This document shows positions 47,231-56,761 of a DNA stretch of 64,000 nt, piece after piece (the first letter of the stretch is position 1; each line of letters opens with the position of its first letter). Location: NCBI GenBank assembly GCA_009781695.1, contig WQVH01000001.1, positions 1-64,000 of the forward strand. The letters are read 5' to 3'. The notes beneath the pieces are model-generated. The model was not told the origin of the DNA and searched no databases. It saw only the letters and a list, made by a program, of their open reading frames with translations. The position numbers and the translations under genes are program-made. This DNA is from Oscillospiraceae bacterium. GTDB lineage: Bacteria; Bacillota; Clostridia; Oscillospirales; Oscillospiraceae.

Positions 47231-49816
47231 ATGATGAACGGTTTTACCGAAATCAAATCCAATAACCCACGCTTGATCGCACAATATCTTCCACGTCCTC
47301 GACTGGAAAAAATATTCAATCAAGCAACGCACTGCAAACTGGTCTATGTGATTGCAGGTGCAGGATATGGAAAAACTCAAGCTGTGCGCCAATATATTGA
47401 CACACAGCAAGACGCTGTGACACGTTGGATACAGCTCACTGAAAGTGACAACATCGGCTTTCGTTATTGGGAAAATCTTTCACACACAGTCTCCATGGAT
47501 AATCCGGAGATGGCTGTCAAATTGCGTGAACTCGGATTTCCGGAAACGCCATCTCGATTTAAGCAGTTTGCGGAAATTCTCAGAAGTGCAGAGCATCGCT
47601 CAAACAAAACATTTCTGGTGCTTGATGATTTTCATTTAATACACGCCAGAGAAACATTGGACTTTGCGGAGCGTTGCGCCCACTTGCAAATACCCGGAGC
47701 ATGTGTGATCATTCTCTCCAGAAAAGAACCTGACTTTAATGTCGTGTCCTTGCTTTCAAAAGGCAGTGTCAGCATGGTCACGCAAGAGGATCTCTGCTTC
47801 ACCGCAGAAGAAGCAGATGCGCTTTTCAGACTGAACCAAATACCGCTCTGCGCACAGTCACTTGCACAGGTTATGGAGTCCACGAAAGGGTGGACACTGG
47901 CCATCAACATGCTTTCTGTCATGCTCAAAAAAGTGCCCACCAATTTTAAATATGCACTCAATACCGTAAGGCAAAACATTTCTAAATTGCTCGAAACCGA
48001 AGCGTGGTTTGATTTTCCGGAACATGTTCAAAAGGCAATGGTTCGGTTGTCGCTGTTGTCGGACTTACCGGTGATCCCTACGCAAAACTTTTTCGAAAAT
48101 ACAGAGTTTTTGAAGACCACCCCCGGACTTACGTCATTTATATGGTTTAACAGTTTTACAAATGACTTTAAAATCCATCCGCTCTATCTTGAGTTTTTGC
48201 AAAGTAAACGTCACATTTTGTCTGATAGCGAAAAACATGAGACTTATCTAAGCGCAGCCCAATGGTGCTTTGAAAATGACTTTTATATGAATGCCATGTA
48301 TTACCATGCAAAGTCAAATAAGTTTGAGCGCATGATAGAAACATTTCTCTCTTATCCATTTAAGCTGCCTCGCGATGTCAGTGAATATTTTTTGAAGATT
48401 CTAATAGATCTGGAACTCGGAAAAGACGAGCAAAGTAATGCTTATGTGCTCGTTTTAAAGAACTGCTTCATACCGCTTATGTTGGTCGGAGCGGAGCGAT
48501 ACGAAGAGGCACGCCAGCTATCTTTAGAGGTCATTAAAGAGTGGGAGCATGTCGATACCCCGCTGTCTATTTTACTGCTTTGCACCACTTACAGCAATCT
48601 AGCCTATATCGACATGTACAATTGCACTATCTCGCATGAGTACAACAGTCTGGAATATTTGAAAAAATCGGTAACATACTTTAAGCGCTCGGCAATTCCA
48701 CCGGCGGAGACCACCAAATCTTTTATCAATGCCGATGTACGTTCTTTTGCTTGTTTAATTGGCGCAGGCGCAAGTCTTATAGAATTTGACCAATTCTTTG
48801 AAGCCACAAAACAAACTGAGGCACTGATTGAAGAGACCCCTTATGGCATATACTCCGGTTATTCAGATCTGGTGGCCTGTGAATATGCCTTTTTCAAGAA
48901 TCAACACGCACTTGCACGAAACTACGCCCACAGTGCCATTTTAAGCGCACGTGAAAATCAGCAGTACAGTATTGAGGCGCTGGCAGGAAAGTATCTGCTC
49001 CGTATTGCGATGGCTGAGGGGAATTCCTCTCTGGTAAAGGTCATCTTAAAGCAGTTGCGCGCACATTTGAATAATCCGAATTTTTGGAATCGTCAGCTGT
49101 ATTATGATCTATATATTGGCGGATTTTATGCCCAAATCGGGCTGCCGGAAATGATCCCCCGGTGGCTGATCATTGAAGAAAAAGAGACGCCCTCTGATAT
49201 CCATGTCACCTCAAGAGAACTGATTGCAAGTGTTTTGTACTATATTGCTTCGAAAAAGTATCAGCATGCACTAACCCTTTTATGCACCTATTATCCAAGG
49301 CCGGTTCATGAGCGCTTCTTATTCGGCGAACTCCGGCTTTTGCTGCTGACTGCTGTAGCACGAATTAAAACCGGCGACACCGCAGGTGCTCTTGCAGATT
49401 TTGAAAAAGCCTATGCGTTATCTTTTGATGGCGTGTTTGAAATGTTTTTCATAGAACAAGGCAAATTGCTGCATCCACTGGTTGAGGCGGCGCTGCACCA
49501 TGAACATTGTGCGATCCCTGAGGAGTGGCTTAAGCTTATTGATCGCAAGGCCTCTGTTTATGCCAAGAAGCTTGCTGTGGTTTCCGGCGTGATCAAGAGT
49601 GAACTGAATGTCGGCGAGTCCATTTCGTTATCTCATAGAGAGCAAGAGGTCTTAAGCGATTTGTATCACGGACTTTCTCGGGATGAGATCGCTGCGCACA
49701 GGTATCTGTCTATTAATACCGTGAAGAAAATATTACAATCAATATATATCAAGTTAGATGCCCAAAATAATATTGATGCTGTTCGAATTGCACTGGAAAA
49801 AAAGCTCATTGAGTAA
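47231..49816 (+). CDS. LuxR-family MalT-like (STAND) transcriptional regulator
   Basis: N-term ATPase GAGYGKTQAVRQYI, central TPR-like region, C-term LuxR HTH LSHREQEVLSDLYHGLSRDEIAAHRYLSINTVKKILQSIYIKLDAQNNIDAVRIA. ATG at 47231 with GGAGG RBS. Confidence 0.93.
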   Translation: MMNGFTEIKSNNPRLIAQYLPRPRLEKIFNQATHCKLVYVIAGAGYGKTQAVRQYIDTQQDAVTRWIQLTESDNIGFRYWENLSHTVSMDNPEMAVKLRELGFPETPSRFKQFAEILRSAEHRSNKTFLVLDDFHLIHARETLDFAERCAHLQIPGACVIILSRKEPDFNVVSLLSKGSVSMVTQEDLCFTAEEADALFRLNQIPLCAQSLAQVMESTKGWTLAINMLSVMLKKVPTNFKYALNTVRQNISKLLETEAWFDFPEHVQKAMVRLSLLSDLPVIPTQNFFENTEFLKTTPGLTSFIWFNSFTNDFKIHPLYLEFLQSKRHILSDSEKHETYLSAAQWCFENDFYMNAMYYHAKSNKFERMIETFLSYPFKLPRDVSEYFLKILIDLELGKDEQSNAYVLVLKNCFIPLMLVGAERYEEARQLSLEVIKEWEHVDTPLSILLLCTTYSNLAYIDMYNCTISHEYNSLEYLKKSVTYFKRSAIPPAETTKSFINADVRSFACLIGAGASLIEFDQFFEATKQTEALIEETPYGIYSGYSDLVACEYAFFKNQHALARNYAHSAILSARENQQYSIEALAGKYLLRIAMAEGNSSLVKVILKQLRAHLNNPNFWNRQLYYDLYIGGFYAQIGLPEMIPRWLIIEEKETPSDIHVTSRELIASVLYYIASKKYQHALTLLCTYYPRPVHERFLFGELRLLLLTAVARIKTGDTAGALADFEKAYALSFDGVFEMFFIEQGKLLHPLVEAALHHEHCAIPEEWLKLIDRKASVYAKKLAVVSGVIKSELNVGESISLSHREQEVLSDLYHGLSRDEIAAHRYLSINTVKKILQSIYIKLDAQNNIDAVRIALEKKLIE

Positions 49817-49845
49817 CGTTTCTCCGGCATATAATCCATGTGCCT

Positions 49846-49893
49846 AACCTTCTTTCTCAATCTCGTCAACCGGATTAAGAAAGAAGGTTTTTT
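49846..49893 (+). terminator. Rho-independent terminator of luxR-like gene
   Basis: AACCTTCTTTCT (49846-49857) / AGAAAGAAGGTT (49878-49889) followed by TTTT. Confidence 0.9.
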
Positions 49894-50032
49894 CTCTATT
49901 TCTCATTTTTTTACCCTTTTGGGTGTAGCTCTAATTTTCCGCTCAAATATAATAAAAGCATAACTACTTCTTGACAAATTCAACACATTGTATCTGTCGA
50001 CTCAAAACAAATGGAAAGTGAGAAGCGTTTAA

Positions 50033-50227
50033 ATGAAAGTCAATGCGAAAACAAAACAAATTGCAGTAAGGTTCGATAGCCATTCTTATGAAAAAATAAC
50101 TCATTATGCGCAACAAGAGCACAGAGGGCTAGGAGAGTTTGTCAGACACTCAACATTATTTTATATTGAGCATTTTGACACCAAAAATGACGATATAAAT
50201 CAGCCGGGAGGTAGGCGCTTATTATGA
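50033..50227 (+). CDS. Small ribbon-helix-helix-like protein
   Basis: 64 aa: KQIAVRFDSHSYEKITHYAQQEHRGLGEFVRHSTLFYIEHF, resembling RHH regulators; ATGA overlap with the adhesin gene start. Confidence 0.5.
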   Translation: MKVNAKTKQIAVRFDSHSYEKITHYAQQEHRGLGEFVRHSTLFYIEHFDTKNDDINQPGGRRLL

Positions 50228-53200
50228 ATCGCTTAATATCTATTTTGCTCAGCATATGCATCTTGGCTACTGTTCTTTTGTCGTCATTGGTGCTTGCAGA
50301 TGCTGAACATACCGAATCTCCGGACAGTGCGGATGTCTTTATGATCATCGATGATGATTATTTTGAGCCGGATGATACAGAGGACTTTTCTGCTCCGGAA
50401 CATACAGATCAGCCGGAATCTGCAGATGAAGATGCGCACGAAATCATTATTGAAAATCCTGATGATTTTGAGTACCCCAATGATTTGGGAAGTATAGACT
50501 CCTCGGAAGATTTGCCCGAGTCGGAATATACAGATGAAGACACATATGAAATCGTCGCTGACGATCCGGATCATTTTGATGACATGGACAGCGCAGAGGA
50601 AGATGAGTCAGATGCTCTTGATGAGATGGATGATGACTCGGAAGATTTGCCTGATTTGGAACATACCGACGAGGAGGATCACGAAATCATCACCGAAAAT
50701 CCCGATGATTTTGAACAATCCGACAATCTTGGTGATATAGACGATCTCGATGAAGACGATGCGCTTGACGAAGAAGACGAGGAAGAGGAAGAAGACGACG
50801 AAGACGACGAGGATTCTGAAATTGTTGACTTTTTGTACCTACATATCATGTTGGATATTGAGCGCAACGTCACCGTTATCGCCACAGAGGCAGTCACTTA
50901 TGAAGTAGTCACTAACGATGAGACCGAAGATATCAGCATTATTTTTGATTTAGCTGATACTGAATCGGAAGTTTGTGAAGAACACATCACTTTTGACTTG
51001 CCTGAGCGCTGGGTTTACATCATAGAAATAAACGAACACAGCCTCACCGTCACGCTATTTTATAGACCCATTACATCTTTGCAACGTGCATCATTTTCTC
51101 CGCACTTTACTCCGGAAGAAATAAGTACGCTGTGGTATGCAACGCCTGACTATGTTATTGAACTGGAAGCCACCCCGGCCACCACTGTATACACGCGATT
51201 GCGCGCTGCAATTCAGGATGCGCCGGTAAACGAAGTCACTCATATAGTCATACCTTTTCACATCAACACCGGCACAATCTCATCAACCACCAATCTAATC
51301 AGAGTACCCACCGGTGCAACTGTCGTGCTCATTGGTGATTTAGAAAACGCAGGTGAGCAAGTCGTGATCAGCGACACGACCGGAACGGGTACACTTCTGC
51401 GAACCATCAGGCTGCAAGGAGACGGCAGCGAAATATGCGCCTTGGTTTTAAGAAATGTCGTACTGCAAAACGCTCCGACAAACACGGCGCAATCCACACC
51501 CGAATCCCCACCCGACCCTATTGCACTGACTGCTCAAACCGGCAATACCAGAGGCGGCGGTTTGCTTATTGAGTCAACCGGTGGCGGCGGACATCTGATC
51601 TTGTGCCGAGGCAGTGTACTGCGCAACAACACCGCAGAACACAATGGCGGCGCGGTAGAAGTACAAGGAAACAGCCGCCTGACCATGATGCCGGGTGCGC
51701 TGATCCACGAAAATCGTGCAGACAGCGCAGGTGGTGCGATACATCTTGGCGGCTCAAGAGCGCTATTTAATATGTTCGGAGGCGAGATTCGTAATTGTCT
51801 GGCCAGAGGCACGAGTTCACTCGCCGCTTCAGCTGCTTTTCGCGCTTCCGGAGGAGCTGTAAGTATTACCGGAGCCAATGCGGTTTTCAATATGCATTAT
51901 GGCTATATCCGCGAGAATACTGCCGATAACATGGGCGGCGGTGTACATGTCAGCAACACTTCCGCTGCATTTAACATGTACGATGGGCTTATTGAAAAAA
52001 ACTGGGCCAGAGGTGAAAACACTTCTGCGACGAACTCTGCAACCACACGATCCAATGGCGGTGGTGTATCTATCACCAGCGGTACATTCAATATGTACGG
52101 CGGTGCAATTGCCGAAAATCTCGCAAGTTTAGGTTCCGGTGCTACTGCGCCTACTGCCACAAATGCCTTGGTTACATCCAACGGCGGCGGTGTGTTTTTA
52201 ACCGGCAGCAATGCATCATTCCATATGTATGGTGGTGTCATTAGAAACAATGAATCCGTACGTTCGAGATCGTCTGATGCAACAGGAACGACAAACAGAA
52301 ATCTTTCGCGCGCAGGCAATGGCGGTGGTGTGTATCTATCCGGGGGATCCAAATTTAACATGCATGGCGGCTATATCCAAAATAACACTGCCACAGCAGT
52401 AGCCAACAGCACTATAGCCGCAGGTGATGCACTCCACGTATCCAATGGCGGCGGTGTATATCTCACCGGAGCAAACACAACATTTCATCTGCACTATGGG
52501 GTTATTCGCCATAACGAAGCGATAAGAACCGTTAACTCCGTACCGCCCACGACCGGTGAAGATATATTTGTTTTTGCCGGTAATGGCGGTGGTGTGGCCG
52601 TGTATGATGAGGGCATCTTCGTCATGGACGATGGCGACATTTACAATAACCTCGCAACAGCGACAGGAAACAATCCTGCAGTCAGCAACAACAATATTGT
52701 CTTTTTAGCCAATGGCGGAGGCGTCTTTCTCTCAGGAACCGGTCGTATCGCCAGCGGCGGCGGCATCATTGGCCCCAATGCTGCCAGAGTTTTTCTAAAC
52801 GGCGGCAGCATCAGAGACAATCGAGCCGTAGGCTCACCGGCCAGCGTTGTCGCAGTATCCGGTAATGGCGGCGGAGTCTATGCGGCCAATCGTACCCAAT
52901 TTCACATGACGGGCGGGGTCATTAGTGGAAATGTCGCTACAGACGCCAATGTCAACGCCCCAAACTCTGCAAATGCTTTCAGAAGAGGCAACGGTTCCGG
53001 AATACATGTACGCGGCCGCACTACAGAACTCAGCTTCACCATGACCGGCGGAGAAGTACGCAATCATACCATGGTGACAGGCAATGGCGTCGGTATATTT
53101 CTTTCTAATGGATTGGTAGAGATCGGCGGAACTGCACTCATCGAAGACAACCATAGCCCCGGACACGGAGGCGGAATATATGTTGAGGGCACAACGACCT

Positions 53201-54432
53201 TGCGCATTAACGGCGGAAGTATAAATAATAATACCGCAAGGCTAGACGGCGGCGGCATGTATGTGGCGAATACAACTGTCATTTTAAACATGCAAAGCGG
53301 ATCTATCACCAATAACATCGCCAATGATGGCGGCGGTTTGTTTGTCCCACACGCTGATCAAAGCGCCAACTTAAACAATGTCACGATCAATACGGCAGCT
53401 GTATTTTCCGAAAATACTGCACGCAATGGTGTCAGGATCAATACACCTTTGGCACAGAGTGTCCGTTCAAGAATAAATCCGAACACTGTAAGTATCGCTT
53501 GGTTCGAAGCTGTAGATGCAACTTCCGGAAACTTCACGCAGAGCGCTGCACACGCTTTCAACAACTATGACATCAACGCAACGGGAACGCCGTTATGGCG
53601 CGTGACTTACGGTGTTGGTTCAGGCGAGGGTCATGTTGCGGCCACAGTCGGCAACAATATGCTTCCGCTCCCTAGCGGCGCTTTCGTCCCAAGCAACACA
53701 ACCGTTACATTTGATGCTGATACAGAGACGGATGATGCATTTGACCTGTGGAACATAGGTGTACGAGACCGTGAAGTCGATGCAGAGAATAACGAGATAG
53801 CATTTAACTTCCAAAACAACACAACAGGCACCCCATTATCATGGTCTATATCCTCAAACACTCATGTCCTAGGCAACTTTCTTCAATCACTGAAACTGAC
53901 TACACTTTCTGTCTCAAAAGATGTAGTAGGCGCTCTGGGCAACAGGGACATGGACTTTGGTTTCACTGCACTCTTTAGAGATTCAGATGGCATCGCATTA
54001 CCCGCAGGCACACAGTTTGATTATATCATCACCGAATCCGGAACATCTGTATCGTCTGGCACGCTCACTTTAACCATCGGTGGAAGCGCCGCATTTAGAT
54101 TAAGACATAATCAGACTATTTTGATCAACAATGCACCTTTGGATGGTTACATACAAATCATCGAAGAACCGGACGCTAATTACACAGTGTTCTTTACAGA
54201 CAGTGCATATGCGGGAGAGCCAACCAAAAGTAATGACACCACTTCGGTGCATATGACTGCAGAGCGCACATTTCGCTTCATCAATGTAAGGGTCGAAATT
54301 GTACCCACCGGTGTAAGTGCAGGCTATATCGGTACACCAATTTTGCTCTTCGCACTGATATCTCTGGGTGGTTTGATTACGCTTGTCCCCCGCATGGTTT
54401 CTCGTCACCGAAAGAAACGGATCCAGTTTTAA
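50224..54432 (+). CDS. Giant sortase-anchored beta-helix surface adhesin (acidic stalk, Pmp-like repeats, isopeptide domain, VPTG sorting signal)
   Basis: Signal peptide; Asp/Glu-rich repeats; more than ten GGGVxL..FxMxGGxIxxN rungs; C-terminal domain VSKDVVG...QIIEEPDANY...FRFINVR (K/E/N isopeptide pattern); VPTG at 54301-54312 then TM and RHRKKR. Confidence 0.88.
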   Translation: MNRLISILLSICILATVLLSSLVLADAEHTESPDSADVFMIIDDDYFEPDDTEDFSAPEHTDQPESADEDAHEIIIENPDDFEYPNDLGSIDSSEDLPESEYTDEDTYEIVADDPDHFDDMDSAEEDESDALDEMDDDSEDLPDLEHTDEEDHEIITENPDDFEQSDNLGDIDDLDEDDALDEEDEEEEEDDEDDEDSEIVDFLYLHIMLDIERNVTVIATEAVTYEVVTNDETEDISIIFDLADTESEVCEEHITFDLPERWVYIIEINEHSLTVTLFYRPITSLQRASFSPHFTPEEISTLWYATPDYVIELEATPATTVYTRLRAAIQDAPVNEVTHIVIPFHINTGTISSTTNLIRVPTGATVVLIGDLENAGEQVVISDTTGTGTLLRTIRLQGDGSEICALVLRNVVLQNAPTNTAQSTPESPPDPIALTAQTGNTRGGGLLIESTGGGGHLILCRGSVLRNNTAEHNGGAVEVQGNSRLTMMPGALIHENRADSAGGAIHLGGSRALFNMFGGEIRNCLARGTSSLAASAAFRASGGAVSITGANAVFNMHYGYIRENTADNMGGGVHVSNTSAAFNMYDGLIEKNWARGENTSATNSATTRSNGGGVSITSGTFNMYGGAIAENLASLGSGATAPTATNALVTSNGGGVFLTGSNASFHMYGGVIRNNESVRSRSSDATGTTNRNLSRAGNGGGVYLSGGSKFNMHGGYIQNNTATAVANSTIAAGDALHVSNGGGVYLTGANTTFHLHYGVIRHNEAIRTVNSVPPTTGEDIFVFAGNGGGVAVYDEGIFVMDDGDIYNNLATATGNNPAVSNNNIVFLANGGGVFLSGTGRIASGGGIIGPNAARVFLNGGSIRDNRAVGSPASVVAVSGNGGGVYAANRTQFHMTGGVISGNVATDANVNAPNSANAFRRGNGSGIHVRGRTTELSFTMTGGEVRNHTMVTGNGVGIFLSNGLVEIGGTALIEDNHSPGHGGGIYVEGTTTLRINGGSINNNTARLDGGGMYVANTTVILNMQSGSITNNIANDGGGLFVPHADQSANLNNVTINTAAVFSENTARNGVRINTPLAQSVRSRINPNTVSIAWFEAVDATSGNFTQSAAHAFNNYDINATGTPLWRVTYGVGSGEGHVAATVGNNMLPLPSGAFVPSNTTVTFDADTETDDAFDLWNIGVRDREVDAENNEIAFNFQNNTTGTPLSWSISSNTHVLGNFLQSLKLTTLSVSKDVVGALGNRDMDFGFTALFRDSDGIALPAGTQFDYIITESGTSVSSGTLTLTIGGSAAFRLRHNQTILINNAPLDGYIQIIEEPDANYTVFFTDSAYAGEPTKSNDTTSVHMTAERTFRFINVRVEIVPTGVSAGYIGTPILLFALISLGGLITLVPRMVSRHRKKRIQF
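50446..50742 (+). repeat. Degenerate acidic repeat in adhesin N-terminal stalk
   Basis: ENPDDFEYPNDLGSID and ENPDDFEQSDNLGDID copies about 250 bp apart, with DEDxxEIxxxxPDxF variants between; both DNA and protein similarity visible. Confidence 0.7.
51540..53340 (+). repeat. Beta-helix rung repeats in adhesin
   Basis: Repeated GGCGG(T/C)GT coding for GGGV followed by (F/L)xMxGGxIxxN units about every 40-60 aa. Confidence 0.85.
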
Positions 54433-54531
54433 AAGGTATGCCTCAGCGTGTATTCGCTGCACTGAAAAACAATTTTCCCACGCAAACCAACCAAACTGAT
54501 CATAGTCAAGGCATCGGAGGAATATCCCGAA

Positions 54532-55134
54532 ATGGACGAGAAGACTGTATTAGAGCATAATCACATCGAGCATGTACCCTTGCAAGAAGTTTCCGCACTA
54601 CCTCTGAGGGCACCTTCAAGAAAACCTGCACCGCCCCGCGCCCCATCTATCTGGAGTGAACTGGGTGCCCTAGCTGTCAAAATTCTGGTAATTACCGTTA
54701 TCCTTACGTTAATCTTCACATTTTTCTACGGATTTCATAGGACAACAGATCCGGATATGACGCCCATGGTCAAAACAGGTGACCTAGTGCTTTTTTACCG
54801 GCTGGGTAGAGACTATGTCATCGGAGACCTTCTGCTGCTCGACTTCCAGGGAGAGCGCCAAATACGCAGGGTGGTCGCCAGAGCCGGAGACACTGTAGAT
54901 ATTACAGAAAGCGGTCTGGTTGTCAATGGGTCGCTGCAACAAGAACTCGACATATTTCAGCAAACATGGAGATATGAAAACAGTTTTGATTTTCCACTCA
55001 CGGTTGGTCAGGGACAAGTATTCGTCTTGGGCGATGCGAGGGAAGGCGCAACAGACAGCCGTGTGTACGGTTCTGTAAATACAGAAGACACATTAGGCAC
55101 AGTAATCACAATTATTAGACGCAGAAATTTATAA
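54532..55134 (+). CDS. SipA-like signal-peptidase-fold protein (catalytic residues substituted)
   Basis: S26 fold signatures DPDMTPMVKTGDLVLFYR, IRRVVARAGDTV, GQVFVLGDAREGATDSRVYG; the usual Ser is Asp and the usual Lys is Arg; located between adhesin and pilin genes. Confidence 0.85.
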   Translation: MDEKTVLEHNHIEHVPLQEVSALPLRAPSRKPAPPRAPSIWSELGALAVKILVITVILTLIFTFFYGFHRTTDPDMTPMVKTGDLVLFYRLGRDYVIGDLLLLDFQGERQIRRVVARAGDTVDITESGLVVNGSLQQELDIFQQTWRYENSFDFPLTVGQGQVFVLGDAREGATDSRVYGSVNTEDTLGTVITIIRRRNL

Positions 55135-55255
55135 ATTCTAAATGGTATTTGCGCAGAAACTGTTTGACGTTGAAGCCATACCCCGAATCCGTCTTCAATG
55201 TTGACCTGCGTTGATATATTAATTCATCAGTCAATCCCTAAGGAGGAAAAACAAC

Positions 55256-56644
55256 ATGTTCAAAAAGTCAAAATCCCTATTAGTCATTACACTCGCACTT
55301 CTGATATGTTTAGGAAGTGTACTCCCGGCACTGGCAAGCGAACTCAATCAAAGCGGCGCCTTAGTCGGAACCGAGAGCAATCCCGTTGAGGCAACCATCA
55401 CCAAACAACTCAGAATGCCTGTAGAAACAACCACTCCAAATGTAGTTTTCAATTTCTTAGCTACCAAAATCAGTGTAGACGGCGAGACAAGCGCTGAAGA
55501 TCTGGCGCGTATGCCGGAACTTGCTAACCTGATCGCCAGCTTTAGCACAAGCGACACAACACCTACTTTCACTGTCAACAATGTCATGTCGTTCATGAAG
55601 GAGACCGGCAACATTTTTGATGATGTCACCTTCCCACACGCCGGTATTTTTGTATACCAAATCACAGAAGTGCATCCTGAAGATGCCGAAGAAGATGATG
55701 AAGATAACGAAGAGGCTACCGGTGGAATACCGCACGAAACCATGAGATATTCAACCGCTGTATATACACTCACCGTTTATGTCTCAAACACCGCCGACGG
55801 CAAGGGCACATATGTCAGTGGTCTGGGCACGGTCGTCTCCTCAACTGACCTTGATACACAAGCCGAAGGCAGCAAAGTTGACCCCACTCCGGGCGGCAAT
55901 GGCGAAGAATACTTTTTCAGCCAAATGATCTTTACCAATGACTTTGTAAGAACCAATGGTGCCGATGACCCTAGAAATCCGGATCCTGTTAACGAGTCTA
56001 CCCTGTCTATAAGCAAAGAAGTTGAGGGTGAACTGGCCAGCAGAGAACAATATTTCCAGTTTGACATCACACTCAATATTCCCTTTATCGTAACGAATGT
56101 GCCCACCTATTACAGAGCATATGTTGTTCAAGGTGGCGCCGTCATAGATCCCTCCAACAATGTATACCGTGCCGCCGATTCCGGTAATGATGAGGATGAG
56201 GACGAGGACGAGACTGCGGGTGCAGATATCTCCGCTCTGATCGGCACAGATGCCGGTGGCACTTACATCAAAATTGCCTCTAATGCAACGACTACTTTTT
56301 TCCTGAAAGACGGACAACGTCTGGTATTTGTTGACACACCGGTCGGCACAAGTTATGACGTGACAGAATCAGCAGCAACCCACTATGTTCCCAGATTTTC
56401 GATCACAACAGACGGCACCAAAGCCGCAGAAGTTCCGGGAAGTTTGAACACAGCACTTGCTACCACAGAGCAATTTGTAGGTGAGCGCGCAAACAGCGCT
56501 GATTTCACAAACTTCCGTGACTTTATCGCACCCACCGGACTGAGCTTAAATGATCTACCTTTTATCGGATTGATTGCGCTGGCACTCGGCACTTTGATCA
56601 TTTTCATTCTGGCCAAAACCCGTAGAAGACATTACGACCGCTAA
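55256..56644 (+). CDS. FctA/Spy0128-like major pilin candidate, APTG sorting signal
   Basis: Signal peptide; N domain ATITKQL...FVYQITEV...MIFTNDF and C domain LSISKEVEG...YDVTESAATHY...ADFTNFRD (two K/E/N isopeptide sets); APTG at 56528-56539, TM, KTRRRHYDR. Confidence 0.88.
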   Translation: MFKKSKSLLVITLALLICLGSVLPALASELNQSGALVGTESNPVEATITKQLRMPVETTTPNVVFNFLATKISVDGETSAEDLARMPELANLIASFSTSDTTPTFTVNNVMSFMKETGNIFDDVTFPHAGIFVYQITEVHPEDAEEDDEDNEEATGGIPHETMRYSTAVYTLTVYVSNTADGKGTYVSGLGTVVSSTDLDTQAEGSKVDPTPGGNGEEYFFSQMIFTNDFVRTNGADDPRNPDPVNESTLSISKEVEGELASREQYFQFDITLNIPFIVTNVPTYYRAYVVQGGAVIDPSNNVYRAADSGNDEDEDEDETAGADISALIGTDAGGTYIKIASNATTTFFLKDGQRLVFVDTPVGTSYDVTESAATHYVPRFSITTDGTKAAEVPGSLNTALATTEQFVGERANSADFTNFRDFIAPTGLSLNDLPFIGLIALALGTLIIFILAKTRRRHYDR

Positions 56645-56761
56645 GCACTTTATTCCGGGAACTGTCCGGTGTAGCGATACGCAAGCTGACAGTTTCCGGA
56701 TACACCGCACCGGTACAGATGATCGTTTGTTCAGACTCACGTTCAAGTAGGAGAATCCCAT

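Noticed and set aside
50679-50897. Poly-Ser minus-strand ORF
   Set aside because: Reverse complement of the Asp/Glu tract of the adhesin.
51903-52361. Pro-rich minus-strand ORF (152 aa)
   Set aside because: Antisense of GGGV-coding beta-helix repeats, giving PPP runs.
51540-53340. Possible CRISPR or tandem-repeat array signal in the regularly spaced GGCGG-rich repeats
   Set aside because: Repeats are in frame, degenerate and explained by beta-helix rungs in a continuous ORF.
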